Assembly (NCBI RefSeq): GCF_026153295.1
Contig: NZ_CP110618.1
Span: forward strand, 1-54,865
Origin: Rhodococcus antarcticus
GTDB taxonomy: Bacteria > Actinomycetota > Actinomycetes > Mycobacteriales > Mycobacteriaceae
DNA length: 54,865 nt
Direction: 5' to 3'
Below the pieces are notes generated by a model. That model was not told the origin of the DNA. It saw nothing but the letters and a program-made list of their open reading frames with translations, and made no database searches. Position numbers and translations under genes: made by a program. This document shows, in pieces, positions 27,801-31,700 of the stretch (positions within the stretch are counted from its first letter, which is position 1; every line of letters starts with the position of its first letter).

Positions 27801-28751
27801 ACCCTCGACGTCTACGGCGCCGACAGCACGCAGAACGGCATCGACCCGACCACCGGCACCGCGTACCCGACCGACGACCTGTTCCTGCTGCGCAGCCAGG
27901 CCTACCTGCCGGGGAGAGCAGCTACCGGCCCGCCCTGTACTGCGGGAACATCCTGGGTGCGTGCACGAACCGGCCGGCGTACGTGGCTGTCCTGCACCCG
28001 GAGACGACCGCCGGGCAGGACGTGCTGCAGGCGGCCACGGCCTCCGGCTACGACGGTGTCTCCGAGACCGTCAACTACGACGTGGCGATCAACGGTCGCC
28101 TCGGTGTGCTTGGCCTGGGCGGCAACGACTACTTCGCCGTCGACGACACCGTGGCCACGACCACCCTCGACGGGGGTACCGGCGATGACCACTTCCAGAT
28201 CGGCCAGCTGTACGGCATGCGGCGTGACGCGATCTACAGCGGGCTCTCCCCGCCGCTGTACTTCCCGACTATCGCGACGACCCGGGGCTACCTGTCCAAG
28301 GGCAACAGCGCTCCGCTGGTGGCCGAGGGTGGCAGCGGCAACGACACGTTCACCGTCTACTCCAACCACGCCGCAGTCCGCCTCGAGGGCGACGACGGCA
28401 ACGACCTGTTCCTCGTCCAGGCCTTCGCGCTGGCGAAGACCACCGCCGACGGGACGATCGTCATGGGCCCGCTGTTCACCGGCGGGGTCACGATCGCCAC
28501 CGGCACCACGATCACCCGCACCGACGGCGGCAGCTTCCTCACCGACGGGTTCGCGGTCGGCCAGACCCTCGTCGTCACGGGCACCGGCACCACCGACGAC
28601 AACACCGCCGCCACCGCCTACGTCATCTCGGCCGTCACCGCGTCGACGATCACCCTCGACCTCGCCCAGACCGTGGCCACGCCACTGCGCACCACCGGCA
28701 CCTTCGGGGCCGTCTCGCTCTCGAGCGGGCCGCTCACCCGCAGCAGCCTGA
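6822..28751 (+). CDS. Giant secreted multidomain protein, N-terminal ~7,030 aa
   Basis: The N-terminal two thirds of a giant secreted protein. The frame is open from 6777, but GTG 6822 follows AGGAGAATCC, a strong ribosome-binding site. Residues 20-50 hold a Sec-type hydrophobic segment (RIPIAIVLVVALATGG) and an ALAAASA cleavage region. Then come Pro/Thr stalks, a metzincin-like module (HELGHFLGLDH at 386-396), a Pro-Ala stalk, and a very long array of Gly/Ala/Val/Thr-rich units of the 'GVGAGVALNxV...AxIGxGAxVTAGG' type. Such units are probably beta-helical. Interspersed are 'YxNGGGTxIGGLxxGxTYY' modules and three CBM5/12-like modules. Homologous sequence in this frame ends at the G4 run 27911-27914. 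The last 279 residues before stop 28751 are Arg/Pro-rich out-of-frame translation. Correcting one base gives a 10,543-aa protein ending at 38452. Adhesin or matrix function is inferred. Confidence 0.85.
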   Translation: MFWRQVRYAPPDEASSSPVSPLLSARIRIPIAIVLVVALATGGRAPALAAASAVAASAAPSVASPVQPSAPTSGSSPSQTRGSVPPAADVHGVPIVATVPAANTSASPGPVTPRQIVQTQLVPRRVVATTNPSPLPSPVPNPVPSPVPATVPTPVLTPVPTTSTSNSCNFGSGVVIQSKSVSCPTTTSTNGTTTTSTNGTTTTTSTNGTTTTTTTSGSSGQTVTVGTPSTASTPPTASTPPTVSTPTTVSTPTTVSTPPTATTSTPTTVGTPTTASTPTTVGSAPAAQNLDAASAPAMVVAADNVVTANQVAAAAATAKSEWSAVDPTADFSSVRVSVADLPGLALGQQSGSSITVDTNAAGWGWAIDSPKDPAGTHMDLLTVVRHELGHFLGLDHTTSGLMAPTLGAGEVRQVDASLLPAPAAPPSSATGAPVSSSAGAAASTSGTSTAPTTTSTVAPAAGSAAVDPSAASGSSAPTAAAVSTATPPATPAVSSTPPLVDATATTSTPAPAPAPAPAPAPAPASAPAPAPVPAPVPVPVPGADGSPATSTSWTVSGSSATYVASSAGDLSLSYDPATMSVRVVAGSGPADWVVVAGLSSVVIQAGARSVHLGTSVRLPPVALTVAGSGTGAVLYGPSVDTSWTITGTDVGTVAGVAFAGFAHLVGAAGSVATFTVQPGGSVVSLDGGGAGALVVAGQQTFQDMAVDKHSGTVVLNGTPIRYAGLAPITITPGTTVVTITGTSGDDAISVSQAGGTVTVSAPTMESVTFTAAGTSKIVINGGGGYDSVSFATSLLLTGAELDVTAEQITVSGVTINTGNAPINFQAVASDTGTTTVGTVTATPTTSITLSGATVDASSITLVAASTATPTSAAQVNVVNVTSSAIVSITDSTITATGDVTVSSASTVNASAVAQGPLGGTDAVDAAFSKLDVTSTAQSNLSGTTTFTVGGALTVSASTENTNLTTNGNALLAGAGAGVALATLHESTTAYIDAHSTGNTAGSVAISATTGNTITTSAAASPDGATANTDATGAAITPAQFLGAVVTALSPLVAAGALAVANLTVDTQAYLAPNGGAFGLTTGDVVVHAGGATDAQTAADGHAVLRTALGIGVAVAIDISHVTTSAYVGGTTTLTATRLTIEAPASAETFGTTAKAGAGTGVNALGASSTAGFEGSFAMNIVTVTHTATISDNATLTLTTPAGVSLASEHTTESTTKAIPTGNYFSPTAVANNTITLSLPLLHTNGTFAGLPAATGDKVVYNNGGGTSIGGLTALSTYYLYCGGPLLTPCLPDATGAVHVQLISGSLLLPTFTAGEVLPLDPTVAAGDFHFLQLVEKPTDSMGVGAGVAVNIVNDAGTAAVGNGASLVGAASLGLTASTTDTMTLLAKAGSSGATVAITPVVSVAVSNVATNATIGTGATLVLAGGLRADATQAARVDSGASGDTTSDAGIGISVVVNDVDHEVHATTARSLTIVGDIALSATGTSATSSLTWAGTAGAPASNTSPFASVNAAADNFLGMGNTLAGGSAPKGGKDSATPTAGSADSSGTSISAAAAISFNLVRSVSDTTVPSGVTLTVTGGALRLASSGNTDTSAVSDGETGTGGATAAIGAGVALNFVTIVNTADVTGGATITADGLEVSARMTPVSATGSTDCTAEGTDCVNSATAQAISAAAGGGSLGINGSVALNIISSTTSAQLTSSGPGVAGTTVAAGGGTVKLDAATDTDAVTSAIPFRNAFDPATSIIADPTSTSTKLTTIVLAYELVDGNLKTGQAVAYHTGGKNPIGIAADPLCLSGVCPSTLVNNRTYFAIVVKPGYFQLASTCLGALLGKAMVLNPTVATGSAHYFVSKALQPGDVCASSGADDAPKMGIGASFALTIDNVTTTAGIGDGVTVTGGGSVDIAAEDGNAADTSAVSGADGGSTGLSPSVALVIANLGTTAYIGAGAVLELSGDVTLAATQHARAVTEGSGDVNAETTGVALAVAVVVAADDVRAFIARDVTADGAVSLSAVGASATKTSTDAAAPGAPSSSTGGINAIADKDLGQGNLVSTGLTGKGAPKTKTPTAGDGDTKGSSLSVAGAFTVNVVETTSRAYFTDHLTITSATGAVTLASSANTDVTGEGNGQTASKVTNGIGAGVVVNDVTMTNVATTGASAVTSVGLEVTATMTPVTVAGGGAADVTHTVEATAKAGSSNTEKLGAAGALAINIVTADTEATAPTGATIHAGTGSLVLKADYREDDAANASARAGFKTCAQFLGLPCDLSTAITGQDSSGTGTGVGASVAIQVFASTTTLAEIGDGVSVTAGGEVGVEAASERAITTLAEAGTKGGTAVSPSLALVVDTGDTATARIGTSPTPLGVAGAVTIAVTHSVDASATGANANVVASGVGVGAAVALPIVISWTTSAELARSVTADAVTVTAASDVAVGATANASAIGSSSKDSGGTSADATTTSAVTNDPNAGGKGANSPPSANTSATQGGAKSTGKAGKSGGGVGVAAAIAVTWVQTSTTATVDSSLTIAARGALTVEATQLSTVAARGLGIALDPNNAKTNIGAGLGFNYLDATVTASTGSGDHLSGKGITVSAGTPRDSATGEPAQNTVISWGFAASGGKTDPQVAGSVALNVIAYRTTAEVGLASVLGSTGGLTVSAVNPMGLQNLAAAGALSQGGVAVGAAIAINILTPVTTVAEVDSSLAQLTTLDAAGALTVSAESSLGELGVDLSRLGSMLLSNLVNVPGVALIPAPGAGSAVTEPAVSSVAVAGAAGTGTASVAGSFIVDVWERTTDAHIGDGAQINQSGPRGGASQTLTVHAADHIQETDIAGGLGVTTGSVGVGAAVVVGVVDQTVTAYLGAKVVAAAGGAAAVTATATDPILVVAASAGAGDEVGASGSILVLVLNSAAGTGTYAWIGASSSVHTGADLAVTATGNGANDTIGLYAGSVAIGGTAGVGISASVLVRSSTVSASIGTGDVLTSDAGSVTVGAQQVGAITLVAFGGAAGGEAGVAGSAVVDVLTDSTLASVGSGAHLTAAQDVGVAASDLTTILGVAGSVAIGGTAGVGAGVDTEVITKDTVATVGASVPATSTTPAAVTMLTATHGNITVTATSSETITSISAGGSVGGDVAIALNAGVSVLNITTTSTIGNGAQLWAGNNIVISADDAVHLDVIAGNIAVSGTASVGAAVAVPVVIKHVEATVGNNVTLTAMCTGSATTASTGAFTSVTPDIRFDPRTAVHHDPNAPTPADPSQPSGNWIVLTTSAGSGYTEGERVLYDNGGGTSLTGLTPGGTYYIHRVAAGCDAASICVELLNAANPPPAQLDSHLVAFGIPAGDTSAYGESQRLVPADRTAVAADSAPRFNPATDVTGTVIYLPYPMTKQGTPSPLSTGDAIVYSSGGGTPIGNLVDGQTYYVIVLGAGYYTGTQRIELAATACGATGLAADCGTAKPVAPISLDAAVATGASHSIVLQGQRPSGDASAENPATTTAGRGSFSGIAVTATSVDDIAAVGVSASVSGSVAIGVTGSAGVLSTTTHATIGAGTTVTSAGSVAVSAAESFHQLGIDASVAIAGDAAVAVAVTLHFVTLDTQATVGSDSVLTATAGDLVISAATSDTVVSVAAGLAGGQVGVAGVADVTSMTNTTHAGTADHVTLYAGNNVLVAALDHTDLISVAAAIGVGVYAGVGASVGVALVTKDTEAYLGTSNIVNALAHGGALGVLVADGSTTSTGFGTATGVHGVAVVADSTERLFGLAAALGAGFVGAAGGISIRLFTMTTTATVGASSIVNNVTGADAAQSVTVAATDNFDAISIAGGAGLGAVGAAGAVDVGVANATVTAGIGDHATVNAMADVAVIALSRQHVITFAISVGLGAVGIAVSVAVWTLGAAPSATYDDSAAGTDKGAWSASTSYNAGDRVELHNIRWAAKDAVAAGVTPGTGNWVAESGLGGDKGTWVSGAQYHQGDVVEYGDYSYAALVDTTGTTTPGSATGIWTLQQASNALHSGGADTGGQSDTVASSSQYGNALQGSHSNDRGSWSSGATYATNDVVLGSDNNYYSSKLDGNTGNDPTSASSSSSWAQIDPSGYAVSGYQSGGLASAQAALSGGTPQSGSVAGALGATTPPAGTSAYLGGTVVAGGNILVTAHDAVDILGITGSLSGGLGAIGASILILNVQNPTTAGVGQYASLTAGGAITVSAGTDETTLGLAIAGAAGVVTLGAQVVVINDSSSQNAHVDAGASLLGAGAGATVSAHSYRSVTADPIGVAISGLAIGASVGIVNVSGDTTATVGSTPPGPTVACGCVTVTVAAAVTGLTVSADDTTPVEVNVYSVEAGVGLGIGAAVGLANLTGTTRASSAVTGSLGSGGETVSATGDHSDVTVKSANVATGALAAVGATVALATDARDTTAQVTSGSLSTSGAVRVIASATNTATASAPGGSAGTVAITVMVPIATVTGATTAVLNGSITSSSSVLVRARAQNSANATAVIASVGIAGAGGAFADAEVSPTATITATIGSGATVFSSGAVEVDAATQGVGNNAHASAVVVAASYAASVTVVIVKAVVAGAVHARQDGTISGSGGTCADASGSLCVIAASTDTAVAETVSVSVSGGFSMSGSGELADIASTATTQATGAGTSSDASAGTIVYSASSANSATANDVLVSVGALSIGVGIPTARVEGLTNAELDGGITTAAALSVTATGANTATATAVPVAVGVVAGGGASSEADITSSAGVTATVGAGIDNVHGGSVAVVATGVNSATANASGGSAGGIAISVMLPSAHVDGGVVATFDGTLPNAGVKAGSLLVRATGSNTATATALVVSISLLGGSGASAQAYIGSTATVNAVVGTDASVAVTGATTVTAQFGTLDGSGNLVAGSGHNDATATATGGTGGILAAISVILSYAENGGGTDAEINGTITAGASLTMTSTGTNTATGTTLVVAIGTMGGGGSGTTAIVTSSAHIRAGSGSGSSINVTGAITITVTGTNTATSSSDAGAGGGVAVGVALPKAEIAGTIGADLEGNVAHADSLTMTVIGTNTATSTATPVAVGFFAGAGGKSEADIDSTAVVYSTIGGGTLTVTGAIVASATGTNTATATTKGGAGGALGLAIVFANATDNGAVTASFGATLDQAASLNVTAVGHDTASTTVFVVGIGIAGGAGAGTTASVGGADYARIASGAVIQSPTTAITVSTTHTQTANAGASGGAGGLLGVGALVSTGTVTGSTKAYVDSGVTVGTSTGRPASLDLEATDTTTSTVTATLGVGGAIAGGGASTTSTVTPTVTAYVGSGDHIALAGSLTVHAVSTRAEGNATSKSYGGGGVQVGVAAATVTTSPTVRAYLSSGVVVAVTGDVSVSAEARSAPAAGIQLGDTYGANVADVSSTDNTLYFPSHGLTTGDSVLYIGGGIPGLTSGRVYTVIAVDGDHVQLGATFLTATVNAGSIPGASGVDPNRSVIRFSTVHNFATGDAIVLGGTGVINGSVAAGQTLYVRVVDPYTIQLYTSYAAATAAAGSFSLTTTPGAVSGTTITLANSFTNGQRVTYTAPTPLAFNQAAVDVTPSCPDSSHCYLPDTSQNDIVAGQVTGQDSNHLPIQTPSGLHTGQRVQYLTTGSPVGGLVNGGYYYAIVVNQYVIQLAATEYDTTAHTYSCGSNTCTDPVKPIAISAPTTDTGVSQIIPAPIGGLTDGYTYTVANPTSSSFTLKDGTGHAITLSTTTTSSGNAGSATVQDIYGTQQFFATGLALTGCSASCTADSVAIDLGAATGGTYGLYAPSSPVAGPYISLRQLSPPAGDGQSSSSAAGGGGGVISVNVPTASLTDSPIVQAYLAGTVTAGGNVAVTSALTSNDAVSSDNGSGGFIAVGVVSSTLTVHAINTASFGPSSDSGIAGDSSSIQVDGSGTTVTAGGNVAVAATTARATNAYAHSEGGGFAGGFTAHDSTTVTDNTAAVVGAGAHVSGATVAVLANSSGNDQMYAKARMYALFGVTSVTGGITVTSNDTALLDGTSGSAGTITGRYGVDVRAWHHDVTYNDNHDSTCVCIGPSHDSSGTNVSLNNTVAGHQGVTVYAGPRLVPGVNESANAPASPLVSNGDGKLVLYVQSENSGGTVQNDHTSRNVSWNSDVVVNSGPDPYLVVNPDGTVAVAINVTVNGVANPNIGAQLSGTVTVGDIINSGSGDIYMTSNGGSINGGSCVGGSNGNQCTGGHYWGTFTFRQNFTSVTLINNSTLPMVVNNIDVIDERGTPKVTLNTSPGSNNVSATFALQQVVTPSLVVIDTTSASDLTLLGTITNPIGETDILNLGGSVLSGTVRGGLTGDGHSQLIVTNVLHLEATAGSIGSATDRVNVDMIQFAGHPLTITATAGVDLYLDLRSWLRDPSVPAAPLSLTVGDLVAGRDLDVLLQATVYSSGTSQVPGVLVVVPSESLSRNVFNFFRPDYGSPTVFAIGASAGATTAVASTYTFSELDSGSSAVNGNGSITVAAANDAASATRLNIIGFVQVHQHGNLNVDTNGFITLTELVVADTAVHVVIDTALPPAATGFVRLNDASVAAGPNLDLRAGVITSTDDDVTLYAPYSIVDAPVGSGIPPVTGHSNPAQNPQVVGVTITMTAGTSGAGTIGSNTNFLEINSSVDRFGVLNAQAPGVIRVTETSGDLHVDTVSTCYGTSVTTCANISVTADTGSILDGHNAGAGGTAANIIGNTVDLQALGGSVGSSGVDLKLNSANGSACSNAYTFLYQGPNYADATAAQRAVTARCDIAAQADGSVYLTETNGPANVLLALARHGNVRITTPLTTTDGNAILLLHSGTTLVVENAPQTVPYGLVEAMTGNVTLYSADDVVTDPSAQILATTAPADPGTGVVNPNQPTTTTGTIDIYGDHHAGGDVAGGYPDGTVIVLRGTVTPGAGGLTRVFGNAGNDLIVFDQTVLGGNTRAFGSAVPSAANSYAPAGDGEDTFVVYKLTSMPDHTVLALDGQDGSDHYVVWTHGTHGTATSYVIDVLDSGAPAAGLDTLDVYGADSTQNGIDPTTGTAYPTDDLFLLRSQAYLPGRAATGPPCTAGTSWVRARTGRRTWLSCTRRRPPGRTCCRRPRPPATTVSPRPSTTTWRSTVASVCLAWAATTTSPSTTPWPRPPSTGVPAMTTSRSASCTACGVTRSTAGSPRRCTSRLSRRPGATCPRATALRWWPRVAAATTRSPSTPTTPQSASRATTATTCSSSRPSRWRRPPPTGRSSWARCSPAGSRSPPAPRSPAPTAAASSPTGSRSARPSSSRAPAPPTTTPPPPPTSSRPSPRRRSPSTSPRPWPRHCAPPAPSGPSRSRAGRSPAAA
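6862..6975 (+). other. Signal peptide region of the giant protein
   Basis: The segment encodes a basic start (RIR), a hydrophobic core PIAIVLVVALATGG and a small-residue run APALAAASA, matching a Sec signal with a ~35-residue N-terminal extension before it. No LPxTG sorting motif or terminal membrane anchor occurs at the other end of the protein, so release or non-covalent wall attachment is expected. Confidence 0.65.
7372..7473 (+). repeat. Thr-rich minisatellite growing one codon per unit
   Basis: Four successive units encode TTTSTNG, TTTTSTNG, TTTTTSTNG and TTTTTTTSG. Each is extended by extra ACG codons, giving 21-, 24- and 27-base periods. The pattern fits stepwise slippage in an ACG microsatellite and encodes an extended, glycosylatable-looking stalk before the metzincin-like module. 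Confidence 0.8.
7500..7672 (+). repeat. TASTPP/TVSTPT hexapeptide tandem repeats
   Basis: About eight copies of an 18-base unit encode TASTPP, TVSTPT and TVGTPT variants. This is a second Thr/Pro stalk directly before the metzincin-like module. It is likely prone to length variation between isolates. Confidence 0.8.
7725..8060 (+). other. Metzincin (matrixin-like) module of the giant protein
   Basis: The encoded segment carries RHELGHFLGLDH (His386, His390 and His396 as zinc ligands, Glu387 as the base), followed by SGLMAP as a Met-turn. The preceding part (SVADLPGLALGQQSGSSIT, DTNAAGWGW) matches a module I know from giant bacterial repeat proteins, where LPG..LG....ITID.dAAG.GWf precedes a VaHELGHvLGL motif. 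All ligand positions are intact, so peptidase activity is possible, although short modules of this type may be degenerate or structural. Confidence 0.75.
8345..8450 (+). repeat. Pro-Ala hexamer tandem repeat (PA stalk)
   Basis: Perfect tandem GGCACC hexamers encode an (AP)n run that changes to PVPAPVPVPVPG. Such stalks space surface domains. The DNA is a slippage-prone microsatellite. Confidence 0.85.
18498..19060 (+). other. Three CBM5/12 (ChtBD3)-like carbohydrate-binding modules
   Basis: Three successive ~50-residue modules begin DKGAWSASTSYNAGDRVEL, DKGTWVSGAQYHQGDVVEY and DRGSWSSGATYATNDVVLG, at about residues 3893-4080. Each shows the W...(S/T).Y..(G/N)D.V...(G/N)..Y......tPG....W pattern of type-3 chitin-binding/CBM5/12 domains with the aromatic residues kept. 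They interrupt the Gly/Ala-rich repeats and contain the highest Trp/Tyr density in the protein. Chitin, cellulose or peptidoglycan-like glycans are plausible ligands. Confidence 0.75.
27911..27914 (+). other. Single-base frameshift site in the giant gene (G4 run)
   Basis: Upstream frame reads ..LFLLRSQAYLPG; downstream the matching sequence continues one frame over as ESSYRPALYCGNIL. A single added G (GGGG to GGGGG) would join the two seamlessly as LPGESSY. Open reading continues 10.5 kb after the switch without a stop. A sequencing or assembly homopolymer error is the simplest explanation, then a recent natural mutation. Confidence 0.85.
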
Positions 28752-31700
28752 GGGTCAGCGGGAACACGATCACCCGCACCGACGGCGGCAGCTTCCTCAC
28801 CGACGGCTTCCTCGTCGGCACCACCATCGACCTGGCCGGCACCGGCACCACCGACGACAACCAGGCGAGCATCCCCTACGTCATCACCGCGGTCACGGAC
28901 TCGACGATCACCGTCTCGGCGGCCCTCCCGGTCGGCGGCACCTTCGCCGGCGCCACCGTCAGCGGTGTGCTGCCGAGCCCGATCCTCACCTCCGGCTTCT
29001 CGACCGCGGCCCAGACCGACATCCGCACCGGCAACGGCGACAACCAGGTCACGTACAACATCAACGCCCCGGTCGCGGTCGACGGCGGCACCGGCTTCAA
29101 CAAGCTGGTCGTGCTCGGCACCGAGTTCGCCGACCACATCGTCATCACCGCCGCCGCGATCTACGGTGCGGGCATCGCGGTGACCTACACCAACATCCAG
29201 GTGCTCGAGGTCGACGCCCTCCAGGGCGACGACACCATCGACGTCCTCTCGACGCCGGCGCACGTCGCGGTCCGGGTGCTCGGCGGCCTGGGCAGCGACA
29301 CGATCAACGTCGCCGGGGACGTCGTGGGCGACGTCGTGGCCCAGGACCCGAACGGCTCCGCCTCGACGATCAACCACCTGGTGACCTCGGCCGACCAGAA
29401 CTACAACAACATCGTCGCGCCGGGGATCAACGTCTCGGTCGCGCGACCCACCCAGGGCGCGGTCATCATCAGCGAGACCGGTGGCCTGACCGACGTGCGC
29501 CGCACCGCCACCGGCCGCGTCGGGTCCAGCGACAGCTACACCGTGCGCCTCGCCTCGGCCCCCACGTCGGACGTGTGGATCACGGTCAGCGCTGCGATGT
29601 CCCCGCTGGACCAGCGTCCGGGCCCCGGCGGGCGCACCGCCGACACGATGCTGGTCTGCACCGGCACCCAGGCCCAGTGCACCGGCGACGGCGCCTACTT
29701 CCGCACCGTGTCCCTGGACGGCAGCCTCGTCTCGCTGCCGAACCGGGCGCTGGTGCTGCACTTCGACGCGACCAACTGGAATGTGCCGCAGTCGGTGTGG
29801 GTCGCGGCCGCCAACGACACCCTGCCGCAGGGCACCATCACCGTCGCGGTCAGCCAGAGCGTGCTCAGCGCCGACCCCACCTTCGACGGGGCCTTCGTGC
29901 GCAACGTCGAGGTCACGGTGCACGACAACCTGACGCCGGGCCTCGACGTCCGCCAGCTCGACGCGGCAGGCAACCCGGACACCACCACGACGGTCATCAA
30001 GGGCACGGCGACCACCCAGCTCACCGACACCGTCGCGCTGACGCTGCCCAGCCCGCCGTCGGGCCAGGTGAGCGTCCAGATCACCCCGGCCGACGCCAAG
30101 GTCCGGCTGTCCAGTGCGGACTCGCGGTTCAGCCTGGGCGCCGTGGTCGGCGGCGTGCAGACCTACCTCGTCACCTTCACTGCCGGCAGCTGGAACACCC
30201 CGCTGCTGATCACGGTGGCCGGGGTCGACGACTTCCGCCGCACCGACCCGCACTACACGACGCTGGTCTTCGCGGTCGTCACCGCGCAGACCGCCGACAC
30301 CTCGTACTACGGGGTGACGTCGAACCTGGACGTCCTGGTCATCGACGACAACACGCCCGGTGTGTACGTCGCCCAGAGCGGCGGGTCGACGCTGGTCAGC
30401 GTGCCGCAGGCCGGCCCGCCGGCTGTGCCCGGCGTGAGCGACACCTACACGGTCCGGCTCACCTCGGCCCCGACCGCACCCGTCAGCGTCGGCGTCGTCG
30501 GCGACGGCCAGACCACCGTCGCGACCGACCCGACCTGCGGCAGCACCGCGGCCTCGATCCTCGGCAAGGTCTGCCTGGCCCCGGTCGGCCGGCTCGCGTC
30601 GCTGCCCCTGTTCACCGGCAACGTGACGATGTCGGGTCACACGATCACGCTGGCCACCGGCAGTGAGCTCGGCAGCTTCCTCTCCGACGGGTTCGCCGCC
30701 GGCCAGCTGCTGCTCATCGGCGGCGGATCGGTCTGCAGCACCGCGGCGACGGCCTGCGTCATCACCGGCGTCACCGCGACCACGCTGACCGTCGCGAACG
30801 CGTTGCCCGCCGGCATGTTCAGCGGCCTGACCTTGAGCAAGGTGACGCCGGCCGGGCTGTTCACCGGGCCGGTCACCCTCAGCGCCGGGGTGCTGACCCG
30901 CACCGACGGCGGGAGCTGGCTCGACAACGGCTTCCTCGAGGGCCAGCTCGTCCAGATCAACGGCCAGCTGTACAAGATCCAGTCGATCTTCGGTGCCGGC
31001 CTGTCGCAGATGAGCTTCACCGCCACCGCCACCGCGATCCCGGCGATCGTCGGCGGCACCCTGTCGCTCACCGAGTTCGCCCCGGTCGTCACGTTCGACC
31101 AGAGCAACTGGTGGGTCCCGGTCGCCGTCACCGTGTCGGCCGACGCCGGTTTCGTCCTGCCGCCGGGCCGGGCGAACCTGCTGACCTTCCCGAAGCAGCC
31201 CCACCTGCTCTCGGCGATCCGCGGTCCGCTCCAGGTCGACGGCGGCACCGGTGGCGAGCACAACTCGCTCAACCCGGCGGTGCTGCGGCCGGCCGAGATC
31301 AACACGCCGCCGTTCGGCATCGGCCAGCAGCCCTCCGAGGCCCGCCAGGTCGACGTGCTGAACGTCTACGACGACGGCAGCCGGCAGAACCAGACCGGCA
31401 CCCTGACCTCGACCGGCCTGTCCGGCTTCGGCATGGGCCCGTCGGTGACGTTCCCGGGCACCACGGCCTTCGGGGAGCCCAACTCGTTCCCCGGTGGTAT
31501 CAGCTACGCCACCATCACCGTCGACGCCAACGGCAACGTCGTGACCAGCGCCTCGAAGACGACCATCGAGGTGCTGAACATCCTGCTCGGCCAGGGCAAC
31601 GACACCCTGACCATCGCCAGCACGATGAACCCGGGGCCGGACCAGGCCGTCGACGACAAGCTGCCGACCGGTATCGCGGCCCTGCACGGCGGGATGACCC

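Noticed and set aside
27911-27914. Programmed ribosomal frameshift as cause of the split giant gene.
   Set aside because: No classical slippery heptamer; the simple restoration by one G favours an indel. Kept only as a remote option.
27914-28751. The 279-residue tail of the first giant-gene frame after the G4 run.
   Set aside because: Arg/Pro/Ser-rich out-of-frame translation; the recognisable sequence continues in the other frame.
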